Notes under the pieces: generated by a model | What the model saw: only the letters and a program-made list of their open reading frames with translations | Database searches by the model: none | What the model was told of the DNA's origin: nothing | Assembly (NCBI GenBank): GCA_036511675.1 | Contig: DATCBU010000116.1 | Coordinates: 28,271-92,270 of the forward strand | Reading direction: 5' to 3' | Origin: Chersky-840 sp036511675 | GTDB taxonomy: Bacteria; Actinomycetota; Acidimicrobiia; Acidimicrobiales; UBA8190 | Length of the DNA stretch: 64,000 bases | Translations under genes and position numbers: made by a program | Shown: positions 9,197-17,165 of the stretch, in pieces | How positions within the stretch are numbered: the stretch's first letter is position 1 | Layout: the number at the start of each line of letters is the position of its first letter

Positions 9197-10249
9197 TCAA
9201 CCCTCCGAGCGCACCACCGCCGGGGAATGGCGGAAGAACTGCTCGACATCCTGGGAGTAGGTGTACGACGGGGGCGCATCGCCCACACTTCGTCGCAGCC
9301 GCACGGCGCGGATGAAGCTCTCGACGGCCCCGGCCGTGGTGTAGCGACAGGAGAACCCCGTCTTCCCGATCCGGGTGGTGTCCACACCCCTCCCGTAGCG
9401 CAGAAGGCTCTCGAGCTCGGGAGGGAACTCGATCAGGCCGAGCCGGACGAGCGGGGCGGCCGCGGCGTGGGTCCCCACCGGGGAGATGGGCAGGAGGCGG
9501 GTACCGCAGATGCCGGTCACCTCGCTCCACGGGAGCTTGCCGGTGCCGGCCACGTTGTAGAGGCCCGGGATCCGTTGACGGGTGACGTGCTCGAGACAGC
9601 GCACCACGTCGTCTTCCTCGACGAACTGCACGAGGGGGTCATACCCGGCAATGGCCGGACAGATGGGCCGGGACAGGTTGGTGCTGATGGGCGTCACGAT
9701 GTCGGTACCGAGCACGTTGGCGAACCGAAGGACCGAGACCACGGTGGCGGGGTTGTCCTCCGCGAAGTCCCGCACGAAGCCCTCCACCTCGAGCAGGGAC
9801 CGTTCGACCCTGGTGCGTGCCGGCGAGGTGCGGGGCATCTCCTCTCGGAACCAGGTGGGGTCGGTGGACGCCGAGCCGTAGACGAGCGTCGAGGACTTCA
9901 CCACCACCTGACGCACCGGGGAGCCCGACTGGCCGGCGGCAGCCAGGAGGTTCATAGTGCCGATCACGTTGATCTCGTGCAGGGCCCGGCTCGACACCCG
10001 GGTGGAGTCCACCACCAGGAAGGTGTGGACGATGGTGTCCACCTGGGTGGCGCCGACGATGCGCGACAGGATCGAGTAGGTCTGGTCGGCCTTGACGAAC
10101 TCTGTCCTCTCGAGAGGGACCGTGGGCTCGCGGGTCCCCATGCCGAGGATCATCTCCACCTCGGGGTCCGACTCCAGAGCCTGCGCCATGCGACCGCCCC
10201 AGAACGAGTCCAGACCGGTGATCAGGACGCGTCGCCCCACCCGCCTCAC
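9197..10249 (-). CDS. NAD-dependent epimerase/dehydratase (extended SDR)
   Basis: A 350-residue extended short-chain dehydrogenase. The nucleotide-binding motif is a variant, VLITGLDSFWGG near residue 8, instead of TGxxGxxG. A short-chain catalytic serine and a possible tyrosine lie in VVKSSTLVYGSAS; the Y-x3-K lysine is not obvious. The C-terminal half carries VQFVEEDDVVRCL and LYNVAGTGKLPW as in sugar-nucleotide epimerases. GTG 10249 overlaps the acyltransferase stop (GTGA), so the two form a translationally coupled pair. This acyltransferase-SDR pairing is seen in other actinobacteria; a role in lipid or sugar modification is inference. Confidence 0.85.
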   Translation of the reverse strand: MRRVGRRVLITGLDSFWGGRMAQALESDPEVEMILGMGTREPTVPLERTEFVKADQTYSILSRIVGATQVDTIVHTFLVVDSTRVSSRALHEINVIGTMNLLAAAGQSGSPVRQVVVKSSTLVYGSASTDPTWFREEMPRTSPARTRVERSLLEVEGFVRDFAEDNPATVVSVLRFANVLGTDIVTPISTNLSRPICPAIAGYDPLVQFVEEDDVVRCLEHVTRQRIPGLYNVAGTGKLPWSEVTGICGTRLLPISPVGTHAAAAPLVRLGLIEFPPELESLLRYGRGVDTTRIGKTGFSCRYTTAGAVESFIRAVRLRRSVGDAPPSYTYSQDVEQFFRHSPAVVRSEG

Positions 10250-11118
10250 CCAAACCAGACGCTGCGCCGCTCGCGCAGCATCTCGTAGATCGTCTCCTGC
10301 ATGTTGATGCGGATCTTCTCGGCCTCTTCCATCACGCGGCTCTTGGAGTACCGCTCCTGGCCGCTCGGCACGTTGAACGTGACGGGATCGAGGACGCGCA
10401 GCTTGAATTTCGCCGGGAAGTACATGGCCAGGCCGAGGGGGCCGAAGAGGAACATGTTGGCGGTCACCGGGAAGTAGGGAACCCCGATGAGCTTGGCCAG
10501 CGCCGGAATGCGGAAGACGATCGGCATCGATTCCTCCGCACCGACCACGGCGATGGGGATCACCGGGACCCCGGCGCGCATGGCGATCTCGACGAACCCT
10601 CCTCGCCCGAAGCGCCGCAACCGGTAGCGGTCCGCGTAGGTCTTGGACGGGCCCTTGGTGCCTTCGGGAAAGACGAGGGCGAGCTGGCCCTGGTCCCGCA
10701 GCAAGCGCAGGGCGTTGTCGGGATGGGCCGGCACTCCTCCCACCCGGGCCCACACCGTCCCCACCCAGGGAACCTCGCGGAAGAAGAAGTCGGCCATGCC
10801 GTACACGGGCCGGCCGCGCTCCACCTCGATGCCGTGCATGATGGTCGGGGCGTCCGAGGGGATGGCTCCGGCGTGGTTGGCCACGAGCAGCGCGCCGCCG
10901 GTCTTGGGGATCTTCTCGAGACCCTCCCACTCGACTCGGAACCAGTTGTTGTACAGCGGGGCGAACAGTCGGCGGGCGATGGTGCGGGTGTGCTCGGAGC
11001 GTCCCCACTCGTCCACGTCCGACAACCGCTGCCCGGGCGCGGGCGTGTCGTCGGGGCGCGGCAGTGGGACGAGGGCGGCGCGCTGCTCGCGCTGCGTTGC
11101 TTCCTTGCCGGCCGTCAC
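10246..11118 (-). CDS. Lysophospholipid acyltransferase family protein (PlsC-like)
   Basis: A 290-residue membrane-associated acyltransferase. The catalytic block is NHAGAIPSD (NH-x4-D variant with six residues after His) at ~60, followed by the glycerol-phosphate-binding block FPEGTKGPSKTY. This matches the phospholipid/glycerol acyltransferase superfamily, here the variant seen next to NAD-dependent epimerases in mycobacteria. GTG 11118 is preferred to a start 15 codons upstream because TACCAT (11130-11125) lies exactly six bases before it, giving a leaderless promoter, and the upstream codons look non-coding. First gene of a two-gene operon with the SDR. Confidence 0.87.
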   Translation of the reverse strand: MTAGKEATQREQRAALVPLPRPDDTPAPGQRLSDVDEWGRSEHTRTIARRLFAPLYNNWFRVEWEGLEKIPKTGGALLVANHAGAIPSDAPTIMHGIEVERGRPVYGMADFFFREVPWVGTVWARVGGVPAHPDNALRLLRDQGQLALVFPEGTKGPSKTYADRYRLRRFGRGGFVEIAMRAGVPVIPIAVVGAEESMPIVFRIPALAKLIGVPYFPVTANMFLFGPLGLAMYFPAKFKLRVLDPVTFNVPSGQERYSKSRVMEEAEKIRINMQETIYEMLRERRSVWFG

Positions 11119-11124
11119 GTGGTC

Positions 11125-11130
11125 ATGGTA
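11125..11130 (-). promoter_or_regulatory. -10 box (TACCAT), leaderless promoter of acyltransferase-SDR operon
   Basis: TACCAT on the minus strand ends six bases before GTG 11118; no ribosome site is visible. Confidence 0.45.
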
Positions 11131-11199
11131 CCCGTCGGCGCGAGGGGGCCCGCTGCCGACCACGCCCGCCCGTCGTCGCCCGATGACGCCCCGATGACG

Positions 11200-12480
11200 C
11201 TAGGGCCGGGCCGCTCCCACCAGTCCCAGGTACCAGACCGGGTCGAATTCCACCACGGTCCCGGAGTGCGCGGCCTGGATGACGGTGTCGGCACCGTAGG
11301 GGCCCGAGCCCACGTACATCACCACGTGGTCGATGCCGGCACCCTCGAGGTCGTAGAAGAGGAGGTCGCCCGGCCGGACCTGACTGAGCGGGATGTGGGC
11401 GGACTCCTCGTACTGGATGTCTGCCGAATGGAGCAGGGCGACGCCCGCGGCGCGCCACGCCAGCATGGTGAGCCCCGAGCAGTCCAGGCCGGCCGAGCCG
11501 GCTCCGCCCCACTGATAGGGGACTCCCAGGTACCGCTCGGCGCCGGTCAGGGCGAGCGCTCCCACGCCTGTTGCCGCCTGGGGTGCGCCCGTGCCGATGA
11601 CCGCGGTCGCTCCCGCACTCAAGGCAGCCTGGTTGGCGGCGTTCGCCGCCTCTTCGGCGGCGGCCGATCCTGCTCCGAAGGTCTCTGCCACCTGGGCCGC
11701 CTGTGCCGCCGCGGCGGCGGCCCGTTGCTTCGCCGCTTCGGTGGCGGCCGCGGCGGCAGCAGCAGCAGCAGCAGCAGCCTCTTCGGCGGCGCGTTGTGCA
11801 ACGAGTTGCGCCAGCTGTCCCTTGACTTGCGCGAGCGTCGCCTGAGTGGCATCCGCGGTTGCCTGCGCGGCCTGATGTGCCGATCCGACCTGTGTCGACA
11901 CACCCGCCGCCTGACGCTCCCGGGCGTGGAGCGTGGATTCGGTGGCGCCGAGCTGTCGTTCGGTCGCGTGGAGCTGCTCCACGGCCGCGTCGATGTTGCC
12001 GATCGCCGTCTCTTGGTATTCGTCGTGCAGTGCCGAGGAGTCGCCCGGGGTTGAGAACATCGCGGTCAGCTGACCCGACGGGGTGTCGTAGATGTACGCG
12101 TTCACCGCCGCCGTCTCGAGGGCACGGTGCGCGGCGTCATGTTTCTTCCTGGCCATCACCAGGCGGGCGTCGGTGGCCGACAGCTGCGCGTTGATCTGCG
12201 CCAGGTGGACCGTGGCCTGGTCATATTGCTCCGAGAGCTGCGCCAACGACTGTTGCTGCTGCGCGAACTGCGCCTCGACCGCGTCGACCTGTGCCTGGGT
12301 GGCGTCGATGGAGGTTCCCGAGGCGGCGGCCTGACTCGTCCCGGGCGCTGACGGGCCCGGGGAGGCCACTGCGGAGGGCGCGATCGAGCCCAGGACGACG
12401 AGCGTCGAGGCGAGGAGGGCCGCCCGGCGGACGACGGCCTGTGTCCGGGCGCGCCGGAACAGACCAGTCACAACAGTCAC
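11200..12480 (-). CDS. Secreted coiled-coil NlpC/P60 peptidoglycan hydrolase (RipA-like)
   Basis: A ~426-residue exported protein. A signal peptide (RRAALLASTLVVLGSIAPSAVA) is followed by a long Gln/Ala-rich coiled coil (~45-270) containing an Ala-rich stretch encoded by GCA/GCT repeats. The NlpC/P60 domain is at the C-terminus: YLGVPYQWGGAG, catalytic cysteine in LDCSGLTMLAWRAAGV, then RPGDLLFYDLEGAGIDHVVMYVG with the histidine. Such proteins cut D-Glu-diaminopimelate bonds in the wall stem peptide during division. GTG 12480 is chosen because TACTGT (12493-12488) is seven bases upstream; GTG 12471 and ATG 12531 are alternatives. A paralogue lies at 19931-21061. Confidence 0.9.
   Translation of the reverse strand: MTVVTGLFRRARTQAVVRRAALLASTLVVLGSIAPSAVASPGPSAPGTSQAAASGTSIDATQAQVDAVEAQFAQQQQSLAQLSEQYDQATVHLAQINAQLSATDARLVMARKKHDAAHRALETAAVNAYIYDTPSGQLTAMFSTPGDSSALHDEYQETAIGNIDAAVEQLHATERQLGATESTLHARERQAAGVSTQVGSAHQAAQATADATQATLAQVKGQLAQLVAQRAAEEAAAAAAAAAAAATEAAKQRAAAAAAQAAQVAETFGAGSAAAEEAANAANQAALSAGATAVIGTGAPQAATGVGALALTGAERYLGVPYQWGGAGSAGLDCSGLTMLAWRAAGVALLHSADIQYEESAHIPLSQVRPGDLLFYDLEGAGIDHVVMYVGSGPYGADTVIQAAHSGTVVEFDPVWYLGLVGAARP
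11754..11785. repeat. GCA/GCT trinucleotide run inside the NlpC/P60 coding region
   Basis: An imperfect GCA-type triplet run that encodes consecutive alanines of the coiled-coil region; prone to length variation by slippage. Confidence 0.6.
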
Positions 12481-12487
12481 TTTGTCC

Positions 12488-12493
12488 ACAGTA
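12488..12493 (-). promoter_or_regulatory. -10 box (TACTGT), leaderless promoter of NlpC/P60 gene
   Basis: TACTGT on the minus strand ends seven bases before GTG 12480. Confidence 0.4.
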
Positions 12494-12573
12494 GCCAGGG
12501 CAGGCACGAGGAGGAAGGGGCGGGTGGCCATTTGGCCATTCCTTGATCTTCTCGGGGGAGGGCTCTACCTTGC

Positions 12574-14163
12574 TTGAAGGGGCCAGGCCCGGAATTGGGG
12601 GCCACACAGGTGTGGGGGGGGACCTTGGAGGGCGTGACCCGTTCCACCGCCGGCGTGCTCCAGGGGCAGCTCGAGGGTGGAATTTGGGTCTTCCGGGGCG
12701 TTCCCTACGCGCACGTGGCGGGCCCCCAAGGGCGGTGGCGGCAGGCCCAGCCCCCCACTCCCTGGACCGGGACCCGAATGGCGGCCGCCTGGGGGCCGAT
12801 CGCGCCCCAGACACCCCCTGTGCCCGGCTTCAGCTTTCCCCACGACCCGACGACGTCGGATGAGGACTGCCTGAACCTGAACGTGTGGTCACCCCAGCTC
12901 GACGGATGTCGCCCCGTGCTGGTGTGGGTGCATGGAGGGGGGTTCACCACCGGGACCGGGTCGAGCGCGTTGTTCGCCGGGGGCCGTCTCGCCGCCAAGG
13001 GCGCGGTGGTGGTGACGATCAACTACCGCCTCGGAGCCCTCGGGCTCCTGGCGCACCCCGATCTCGTCAGCCCCGACGGCGGGTGGGGAAACTGGAGCCT
13101 GCGTGACCAGATCCTGGCGCTGGAATGGGTCAAGGAGAACATCGCCGGATTCGGTGGAGACCCGCGCAATGTCACGGTGTTCGGCGAGTCAGCCGGGGCC
13201 ATGAGCATCTCGAACCTCCTCACGGCGCCCGAGGCATCGGGGCTCTTCCACCGTGCGGTCCTCCAGAGCGGGCCCCCGGCGACGGCGACACCACAGTGGG
13301 CGACGCGACGCGCCCAGCGCCTGGCGGGGCACCTCGGCGTCCGTCCCGACGCGGTGGCGACCCTGCGCCACGTACCGGTCGAGCGGCTGGTCGAGGCGAC
13401 GGCGCGGCTGGCCCACGACGCCCCCGCCGACGGTGGCCTGCCCCTGGCGCTTCTCCCGGTGGTCGACGGGGTGCTCCTGCAGCGCCCGCCGGGGGAGATG
13501 ATCGCCGAGGGAGCGGCCGTCTCGGTGCCGATCCTCCTCGGTACCACGCGCGACGAGTGTGCGCTGTTCACCACGGCCGACCACGGCGACCCCGATGTCG
13601 ACGATGCCCGCGTGTCGCATCGCCTGGCGGGGTTGGTGGGGCCGGCCGGTGCCGACATCGTCGATGCGTACCGCGGGGCGCGCCTGGCGAGGGGCGAGCC
13701 GGTGACGGGTCGCGACCTGTGGACCGCGGTCACCACCGACTACGTGTTCCGGCTCCCGTTGCAGGCACTGGCCGGCGCCCACGCCAAGTACCAGCCCCAG
13801 ACGTACTCGTACCTGTTCACGTGGGAGTCCCCGTTCCTGAACGGGATGTTCGGGTCCTGTCACGGGCTCGAGATCCCGTTCGTGTTCGGGTCCGTGCACG
13901 ACGCCGGCGTCCAGATGTTCACCGGAGCAGGCCCGGAGGCGCAGAGGCTGACGGAGCAGATGCAGGATGCGTGGATCTCCTTCGCACGCCACGGCGACCC
14001 GTCTTGTGATTCGGTGGGGTCGTGGCCGGCTTTCGACCCCGTCAGTCGGCCCACCATGGTCTTCGGTCCCGATGGCGGGGTCCAGGACGACCCTCGCGCC
14101 CCCGAGCGCCTCATTTGGGAGGAGACGGGTACCGCCCCCACGGTCGGTCATCACCACGAGTGA
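12574..14163 (+). CDS. Type-B carboxylesterase/lipase family protein
   Basis: About 510-529 residues of the carboxylesterase type-B fold. The family's opening VFRGVPYA, the DEDCLNLNVW signature, the oxyanion block VWVHGGGF, and the nucleophile elbow FGESAGAMS are all in order; the acid (Glu/Asp) region and the histidine in FGSCHGLEIPFVFG complete the triad. It hydrolyses carboxylic esters; no signal peptide is seen, so a cytosolic location is expected. The true start is uncertain: TTG 12574, TTG 12625 (G-rich stretch four bases upstream) or GTG 12634 are all possible, and the family usually begins close to the last two. Confidence 0.87.
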   Translation: MKGPGPELGATQVWGGTLEGVTRSTAGVLQGQLEGGIWVFRGVPYAHVAGPQGRWRQAQPPTPWTGTRMAAAWGPIAPQTPPVPGFSFPHDPTTSDEDCLNLNVWSPQLDGCRPVLVWVHGGGFTTGTGSSALFAGGRLAAKGAVVVTINYRLGALGLLAHPDLVSPDGGWGNWSLRDQILALEWVKENIAGFGGDPRNVTVFGESAGAMSISNLLTAPEASGLFHRAVLQSGPPATATPQWATRRAQRLAGHLGVRPDAVATLRHVPVERLVEATARLAHDAPADGGLPLALLPVVDGVLLQRPPGEMIAEGAAVSVPILLGTTRDECALFTTADHGDPDVDDARVSHRLAGLVGPAGADIVDAYRGARLARGEPVTGRDLWTAVTTDYVFRLPLQALAGAHAKYQPQTYSYLFTWESPFLNGMFGSCHGLEIPFVFGSVHDAGVQMFTGAGPEAQRLTEQMQDAWISFARHGDPSCDSVGSWPAFDPVSRPTMVFGPDGGVQDDPRAPERLIWEETGTAPTVGHHHE

Positions 14164-14212
14164 GGTGCGACCCCATGTCGGTGGGGTCACCCGGTAAGAC
14201 AGAATAGGGACC

Positions 14213-15538
14213 GTGAGCAGTCGAGAACTCGATCCCCAGGCACCGCCGCAGGCCAACGGGAGCTCGGCGCTGGGCACGCAGCTGTCCTCGCTCGTGACGA
14301 TGCCTGCAGACCCGGACGTCGAGTTGTTGTTGCCCGACGGCGACGTCGAGGATCCGGAGGTCTCCATTGTGATCCCGGCCGTCAACGAGGAGCTCACGAT
14401 CTCCGACTTCGTGGCCTGGTGTCGCCAAGGCCTGGCCGACGCCGGTGCCAGGGGTGAGATCCTCATCATCGACAGTTCCACCGACCGGACGGCGGAACTG
14501 GCCCTGGCCGGGGGGGCCCGGGTCCTGCGCACACCCAAGCGCGGTCTGGGCCGCGCCTACATCGACGCCCTGCCCTTCATCCGCGGGCGGTACGTGGTGA
14601 TGGGGGATGCGGACTGTACCTACGACTTCCGGCTCCTCGGTCCCTTCATCGACAATCTCCGCCGGGGTGACGACTTCGCCATGGGATCGCGTTGGCTGGG
14701 GTCGATCGAGCCCGGGTCGATGCCGGGGCTGCATCGCTATCTCGGTACCCCGGTCACCACCTGGATCCTCAACCGGCTCTACGGGAGCCGGTTCACCGAC
14801 ATCCACTGCGGCATGCGTGGCATCAGCCGCGACGCGCTGGAGCGGATGGGGCTCGTCTCGCAATCGTGGGAGTACGCATCGGAGATGGTGCTCAAGTCGG
14901 TGCTCATGAAGCTGCGCACCAGCGAGGTGCCTGTCACCTTCTACAAGGACCGGGAAGGAAGGGTCTCGCACCACAAGCGCGCCGGCTGGTTCTCACCGTT
15001 CCAGGCGGCCTGGATCAATCTCCGGGCCATGTTCATCTACCGGGCCGAGTTCTTCGCCATGAAGCCCGGCCTGCTCTTCCTCGTGGTCGGCCTGGTGCTG
15101 ACGTTGCCCCTGAGCTTCGGCTCGTTCTCCGTGGGGTCGGTCACCTTCAGCCTGTACTGGATGCTCCTGGGCGTCACCCTGGCCGTGCTGGGTCTGCAGA
15201 GCTTTTGTTTCGGCGTGCTCGCCCAGGTGCTGTGCGACTACAGCGGGGAAGCACGGCACCGGTGGACCAGGATCTTCCGGTACACGCCCACGGTCATCGC
15301 CAGCATCGTCTTGTTCCTCGTCGGGCTGGGCCTCGCCGACGCCTTGGTCGTGCACTACGTGACCCACGACTTCGCCCTCCCACCGCCATCGGCACTGCTC
15401 GACCACCTCGCCGTCACGGGTTCGCTGCTCATGATCATCGGCTTCACGGGGTTCTGTTTCACCCTCCTGCTCTACGCCACGGGTGTCCGCTACGGAACGC
15501 GTCGGGCGCCACAGGACGCCAGCCGTGGCCCGGGCTGA
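14213..15538 (+). CDS. Family 2 glycosyltransferase with C-terminal membrane domain (polyprenyl-phosphate type)
   Basis: A 441-residue protein: GT2 catalytic domain at ~45-270 (VSIVIPAVNEE, IIDSSTDRTAELA, YVVMGDADCTYDF with the metal-binding D-x-D, then GSRWLGSIEPG), and about four membrane helices after residue 285 (PGLLFLVVGLVLTLPLSF onward). This is the dolichol-phosphate-mannose synthase-like architecture that loads a sugar on undecaprenyl or polyprenyl phosphate at the membrane. GTG 14213. The next gene starts 14 bases before its stop, so methyltransferase and glycosyltransferase are coupled, suggesting a methylated lipid-linked sugar (inference). Confidence 0.9.
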   Translation: MSSRELDPQAPPQANGSSALGTQLSSLVTMPADPDVELLLPDGDVEDPEVSIVIPAVNEELTISDFVAWCRQGLADAGARGEILIIDSSTDRTAELALAGGARVLRTPKRGLGRAYIDALPFIRGRYVVMGDADCTYDFRLLGPFIDNLRRGDDFAMGSRWLGSIEPGSMPGLHRYLGTPVTTWILNRLYGSRFTDIHCGMRGISRDALERMGLVSQSWEYASEMVLKSVLMKLRTSEVPVTFYKDREGRVSHHKRAGWFSPFQAAWINLRAMFIYRAEFFAMKPGLLFLVVGLVLTLPLSFGSFSVGSVTFSLYWMLLGVTLAVLGLQSFCFGVLAQVLCDYSGEARHRWTRIFRYTPTVIASIVLFLVGLGLADALVVHYVTHDFALPPPSALLDHLAVTGSLLMIIGFTGFCFTLLLYATGVRYGTRRAPQDASRGPG

Positions 15539-16148
15539 CGCCACCCGGTCGACCGCCTTCGGCCAGACCGGCACGCTCTCTCTCGCCGATCGCCTCGGGA
15601 TCTGGCTGTCGGGCTACCGGATCCGCAAAGAGGTCGGCGATTTCGCCGGGAAAGCCGTCGGCGACTTCGGCTGCGGGTTCCAGGCCCGGTTCACGCGCAC
15701 CGTCTTGGGCCAGGTGGCTTCGGCCACCCTCGTCGACGTGGCCCTGGCCGAGGACCTCAAGGAGAACCCGAAGGTGCGGGCCATCGAGGGGGTGCTCCCG
15801 GACGCGTTGCGCGACGTCGCCACCGACTCCCTCGACGTGATCATGTGCGTCTCGGTGCTCGAGCATCTCTGGCAACCCGATGTGGCGTTGGCCGAGTTCC
15901 ATCGCATCCTCGCGCCGGGGGGGATCTGTGTGGTCAACGTGCCGAGTTGGCGGGGCAAGCGGTTCCTCGAGCTCTCCGCCTTCCGTCTCGGGTTGAGCCC
16001 GGTCGAGGAGATGGACGACCACAAGCGGTATTACGACCCGCGCGACCTCTGGCCACTGCTCGTCCGTGCGGGTTTTTTACCGCACAGCATCCGGTGCTAC
16101 CGGCACAAACTCGGTCTGAACACCTTCGCGGCATGTCGCAACACGTGA
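15525..16148 (+). CDS. Class I SAM-dependent methyltransferase
   Basis: A 207-residue methyltransferase with GDFGCGFQARFT (motif I), VIMCVSVLEHLWQPDVALAE and LAPGGICVVNVPSW. It resembles Methyltransf_11 proteins linked with polyprenyl-phosphate glycosyltransferases. GTG 15525 is selected over 15483 because AGGA lies eight bases upstream and the preceding codons are shadowed by the glycosyltransferase frame, which it overlaps by 14 bases. A tRNA gene begins 25 bases after its stop. Confidence 0.85.
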   Translation: MARADATRSTAFGQTGTLSLADRLGIWLSGYRIRKEVGDFAGKAVGDFGCGFQARFTRTVLGQVASATLVDVALAEDLKENPKVRAIEGVLPDALRDVATDSLDVIMCVSVLEHLWQPDVALAEFHRILAPGGICVVNVPSWRGKRFLELSAFRLGLSPVEEMDDHKRYYDPRDLWPLLVRAGFLPHSIRCYRHKLGLNTFAACRNT

Positions 16149-16173
16149 CGAGGGCCCGCTCGAACACCATTTC

Positions 16174-16247
16174 GGGGGTGTAGCCCAATCGGCAGAGGCA
16201 GGACGCTTAAAACGTCCCCAGTGAGGGTTCGAGTCCCTCCGCCCCCA
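16174..16247 (+). tRNA. tRNA with UAA anticodon (Leu codon UUA) but class I short variable loop
   Basis: A complete 74-base cloverleaf without encoded CCA: acceptor GGGGGTG/CGCCCCC, D arm GCCC/AGGC, anticodon stem GGACG/CGTCC enclosing CTTAAAA (anticodon TAA at loop positions 34-36), a five-base variable loop CCAGT, and T arm GAGGG/CCCTC with TTCGAGT. Discriminator base is A. The anticodon would read UUA leucine codons, yet bacterial leucine tRNAs normally have a long variable arm. All stems pair, apart from one D-stem mismatch and one T-G, so it looks functional. Confidence 0.9.
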
Positions 16248-16257
16248 CGTTTTGTCA

Positions 16258-16377
16258 TGTCTCACAATTTCTGGGACAGATGAACCTTCAGACGATATCT
16301 CGGACCCGGCCCTGATAGTCGACCGACGGGTCCAACTCGAGGTGGCGGATCGTCACGCCCTTATGCTCGGGTCCTCG
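16258..16377 (-). pseudogene. Remnant of an IS481-like transposase C-terminus with terminal inverted repeat
   Basis: On the minus strand a 26-codon frame (16368-16288) ends with LELDPSVDYQ and a TGA, closely resembling the tail of IS481-type integrases, which commonly end in L-x-LDP-x-x-DYQ. Ten bases beyond the stop lies TGTCCCAGAAA followed by the partly complementary TTGTGAGACA (16278-16258), an imperfect 21-base palindrome resembling an IS end. A stop lies in frame directly upstream, so only a fragment remains. It begins about 10 bases downstream of the tRNA gene. Confidence 0.45.
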
Positions 16378-16578
16378 ACGTCATCCGGGACGTCAATGGG
16401 ACGCGACCTCGGGCCGAGGGTCAGGCTACGAGAACGAGCCCCGTTTGGAACCCACAGTTGAGGCTGGGTCGGAGCGTGCTTCGTTGGGATTCAACGTTGT
16501 CGTTCGATCAACGGAGCGCGGCTCACGAAGGAATTCGGGATTTGTTCCGACGAGGTCGCAGGGCAACCCCCGCGAACG
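16378..16578. other. Intergenic remainder between IS remnant and MarR gene
   Basis: About 200 bases with no supported gene, lower in coding character than its surroundings. I see short repeats of GTCATCCGGGACGTCAATGGGACG type but no convincing promoter for either flank. Confidence 0.4.
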
Positions 16579-17061
16579 TCAAGGACAGGACGACTCCGCC
16601 GTCACCTTGTCGAGGCTCACCTTGTCGAGCGCGTCGGCGAGCGCTTCGAGCTGCTTGCGGCTGAGACGGTCGACGAAGTGCCGGCGGACCTGGTCGACAT
16701 GGTCGGGGGCCGCGGCCTGCAGTCGTGCCAACCCGGCCGGGGTGAGCACGGCGAAGGCGCCGCGACGGTCGGTGGGGCAGCGGTGGCGCTCCACCATGCC
16801 CGCCGCCACCAGCCCGTCGAGCCGCCGGGTGAGGCCGCTCGGCGACAGCAAGAGGTGATCGGCGAGCTCGCTCATCCGCATGCGCCCGTCCTCTTCTTCG
16901 GACAGCTGGACCAGGACCCCGTAGTCGGTCACCGAGATCCCCTGGCTCGCCTGAAGCTCGGCGTCGAGCCGGGCGATGACCCGGGCATGGGCCCGCAACA
17001 GCGACCGCCATGCGTGCATTTCGACCTCGTCGAGCCAGGGTGTGCCACGTGTCGCGGACAT
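16579..17061 (-). CDS. MarR-family transcriptional regulator
   Basis: A 160-residue winged-helix protein. The recognition region is MRMSELADHLLLSPSGLTRRLDGLVAAGMV with the wing CPTDRRGAFAVLTPAG, the diagnostic D-x-R-G/R block of MarR proteins. Dimerisation helices lie at both ends. It probably represses the divergent TIGR03084 gene or itself, responding to a small phenolic-like ligand (family knowledge; ligand unknown). ATG 17061 has TACGCT six bases upstream, so a leaderless message is expected. Confidence 0.9.
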   Translation of the reverse strand: MSATRGTPWLDEVEMHAWRSLLRAHARVIARLDAELQASQGISVTDYGVLVQLSEEEDGRMRMSELADHLLLSPSGLTRRLDGLVAAGMVERHRCPTDRRGAFAVLTPAGLARLQAAAPDHVDQVRRHFVDRLSRKQLEALADALDKVSLDKVTAESSCP

Positions 17062-17067
17062 AAGCCC

Positions 17068-17073
17068 AGCGTA
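17068..17073 (-). promoter_or_regulatory. -10 box (TACGCT), leaderless promoter of MarR gene
   Basis: TACGCT on the minus strand ends six bases before ATG 17061; faces the promoter of the divergent gene about 85 bases away. Confidence 0.45.
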
Positions 17074-17152
17074 CCGGAGCGCCTGGTGGTTGCGCTCGCA
17101 ATTACTGTCGGATGCGAGAAAAACACGCCGGATGCCAGGCCCCTTCCTCTTC

Positions 17153-17158
17153 TAGCCT
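17153..17158 (+). promoter_or_regulatory. -10 box (TAGCCT), leaderless promoter of TIGR03084 gene
   Basis: TAGCCT ends seven bases before ATG 17166. Confidence 0.45.
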
Positions 17159-17165
17159 CCGGGCC

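Noticed and set aside
9197..11008. 603-codon version of the epimerase frame
   Set aside because: The upstream part is antiframe to the acyltransferase; GTG 10249 overlaps its stop and starts at the nucleotide-binding motif.
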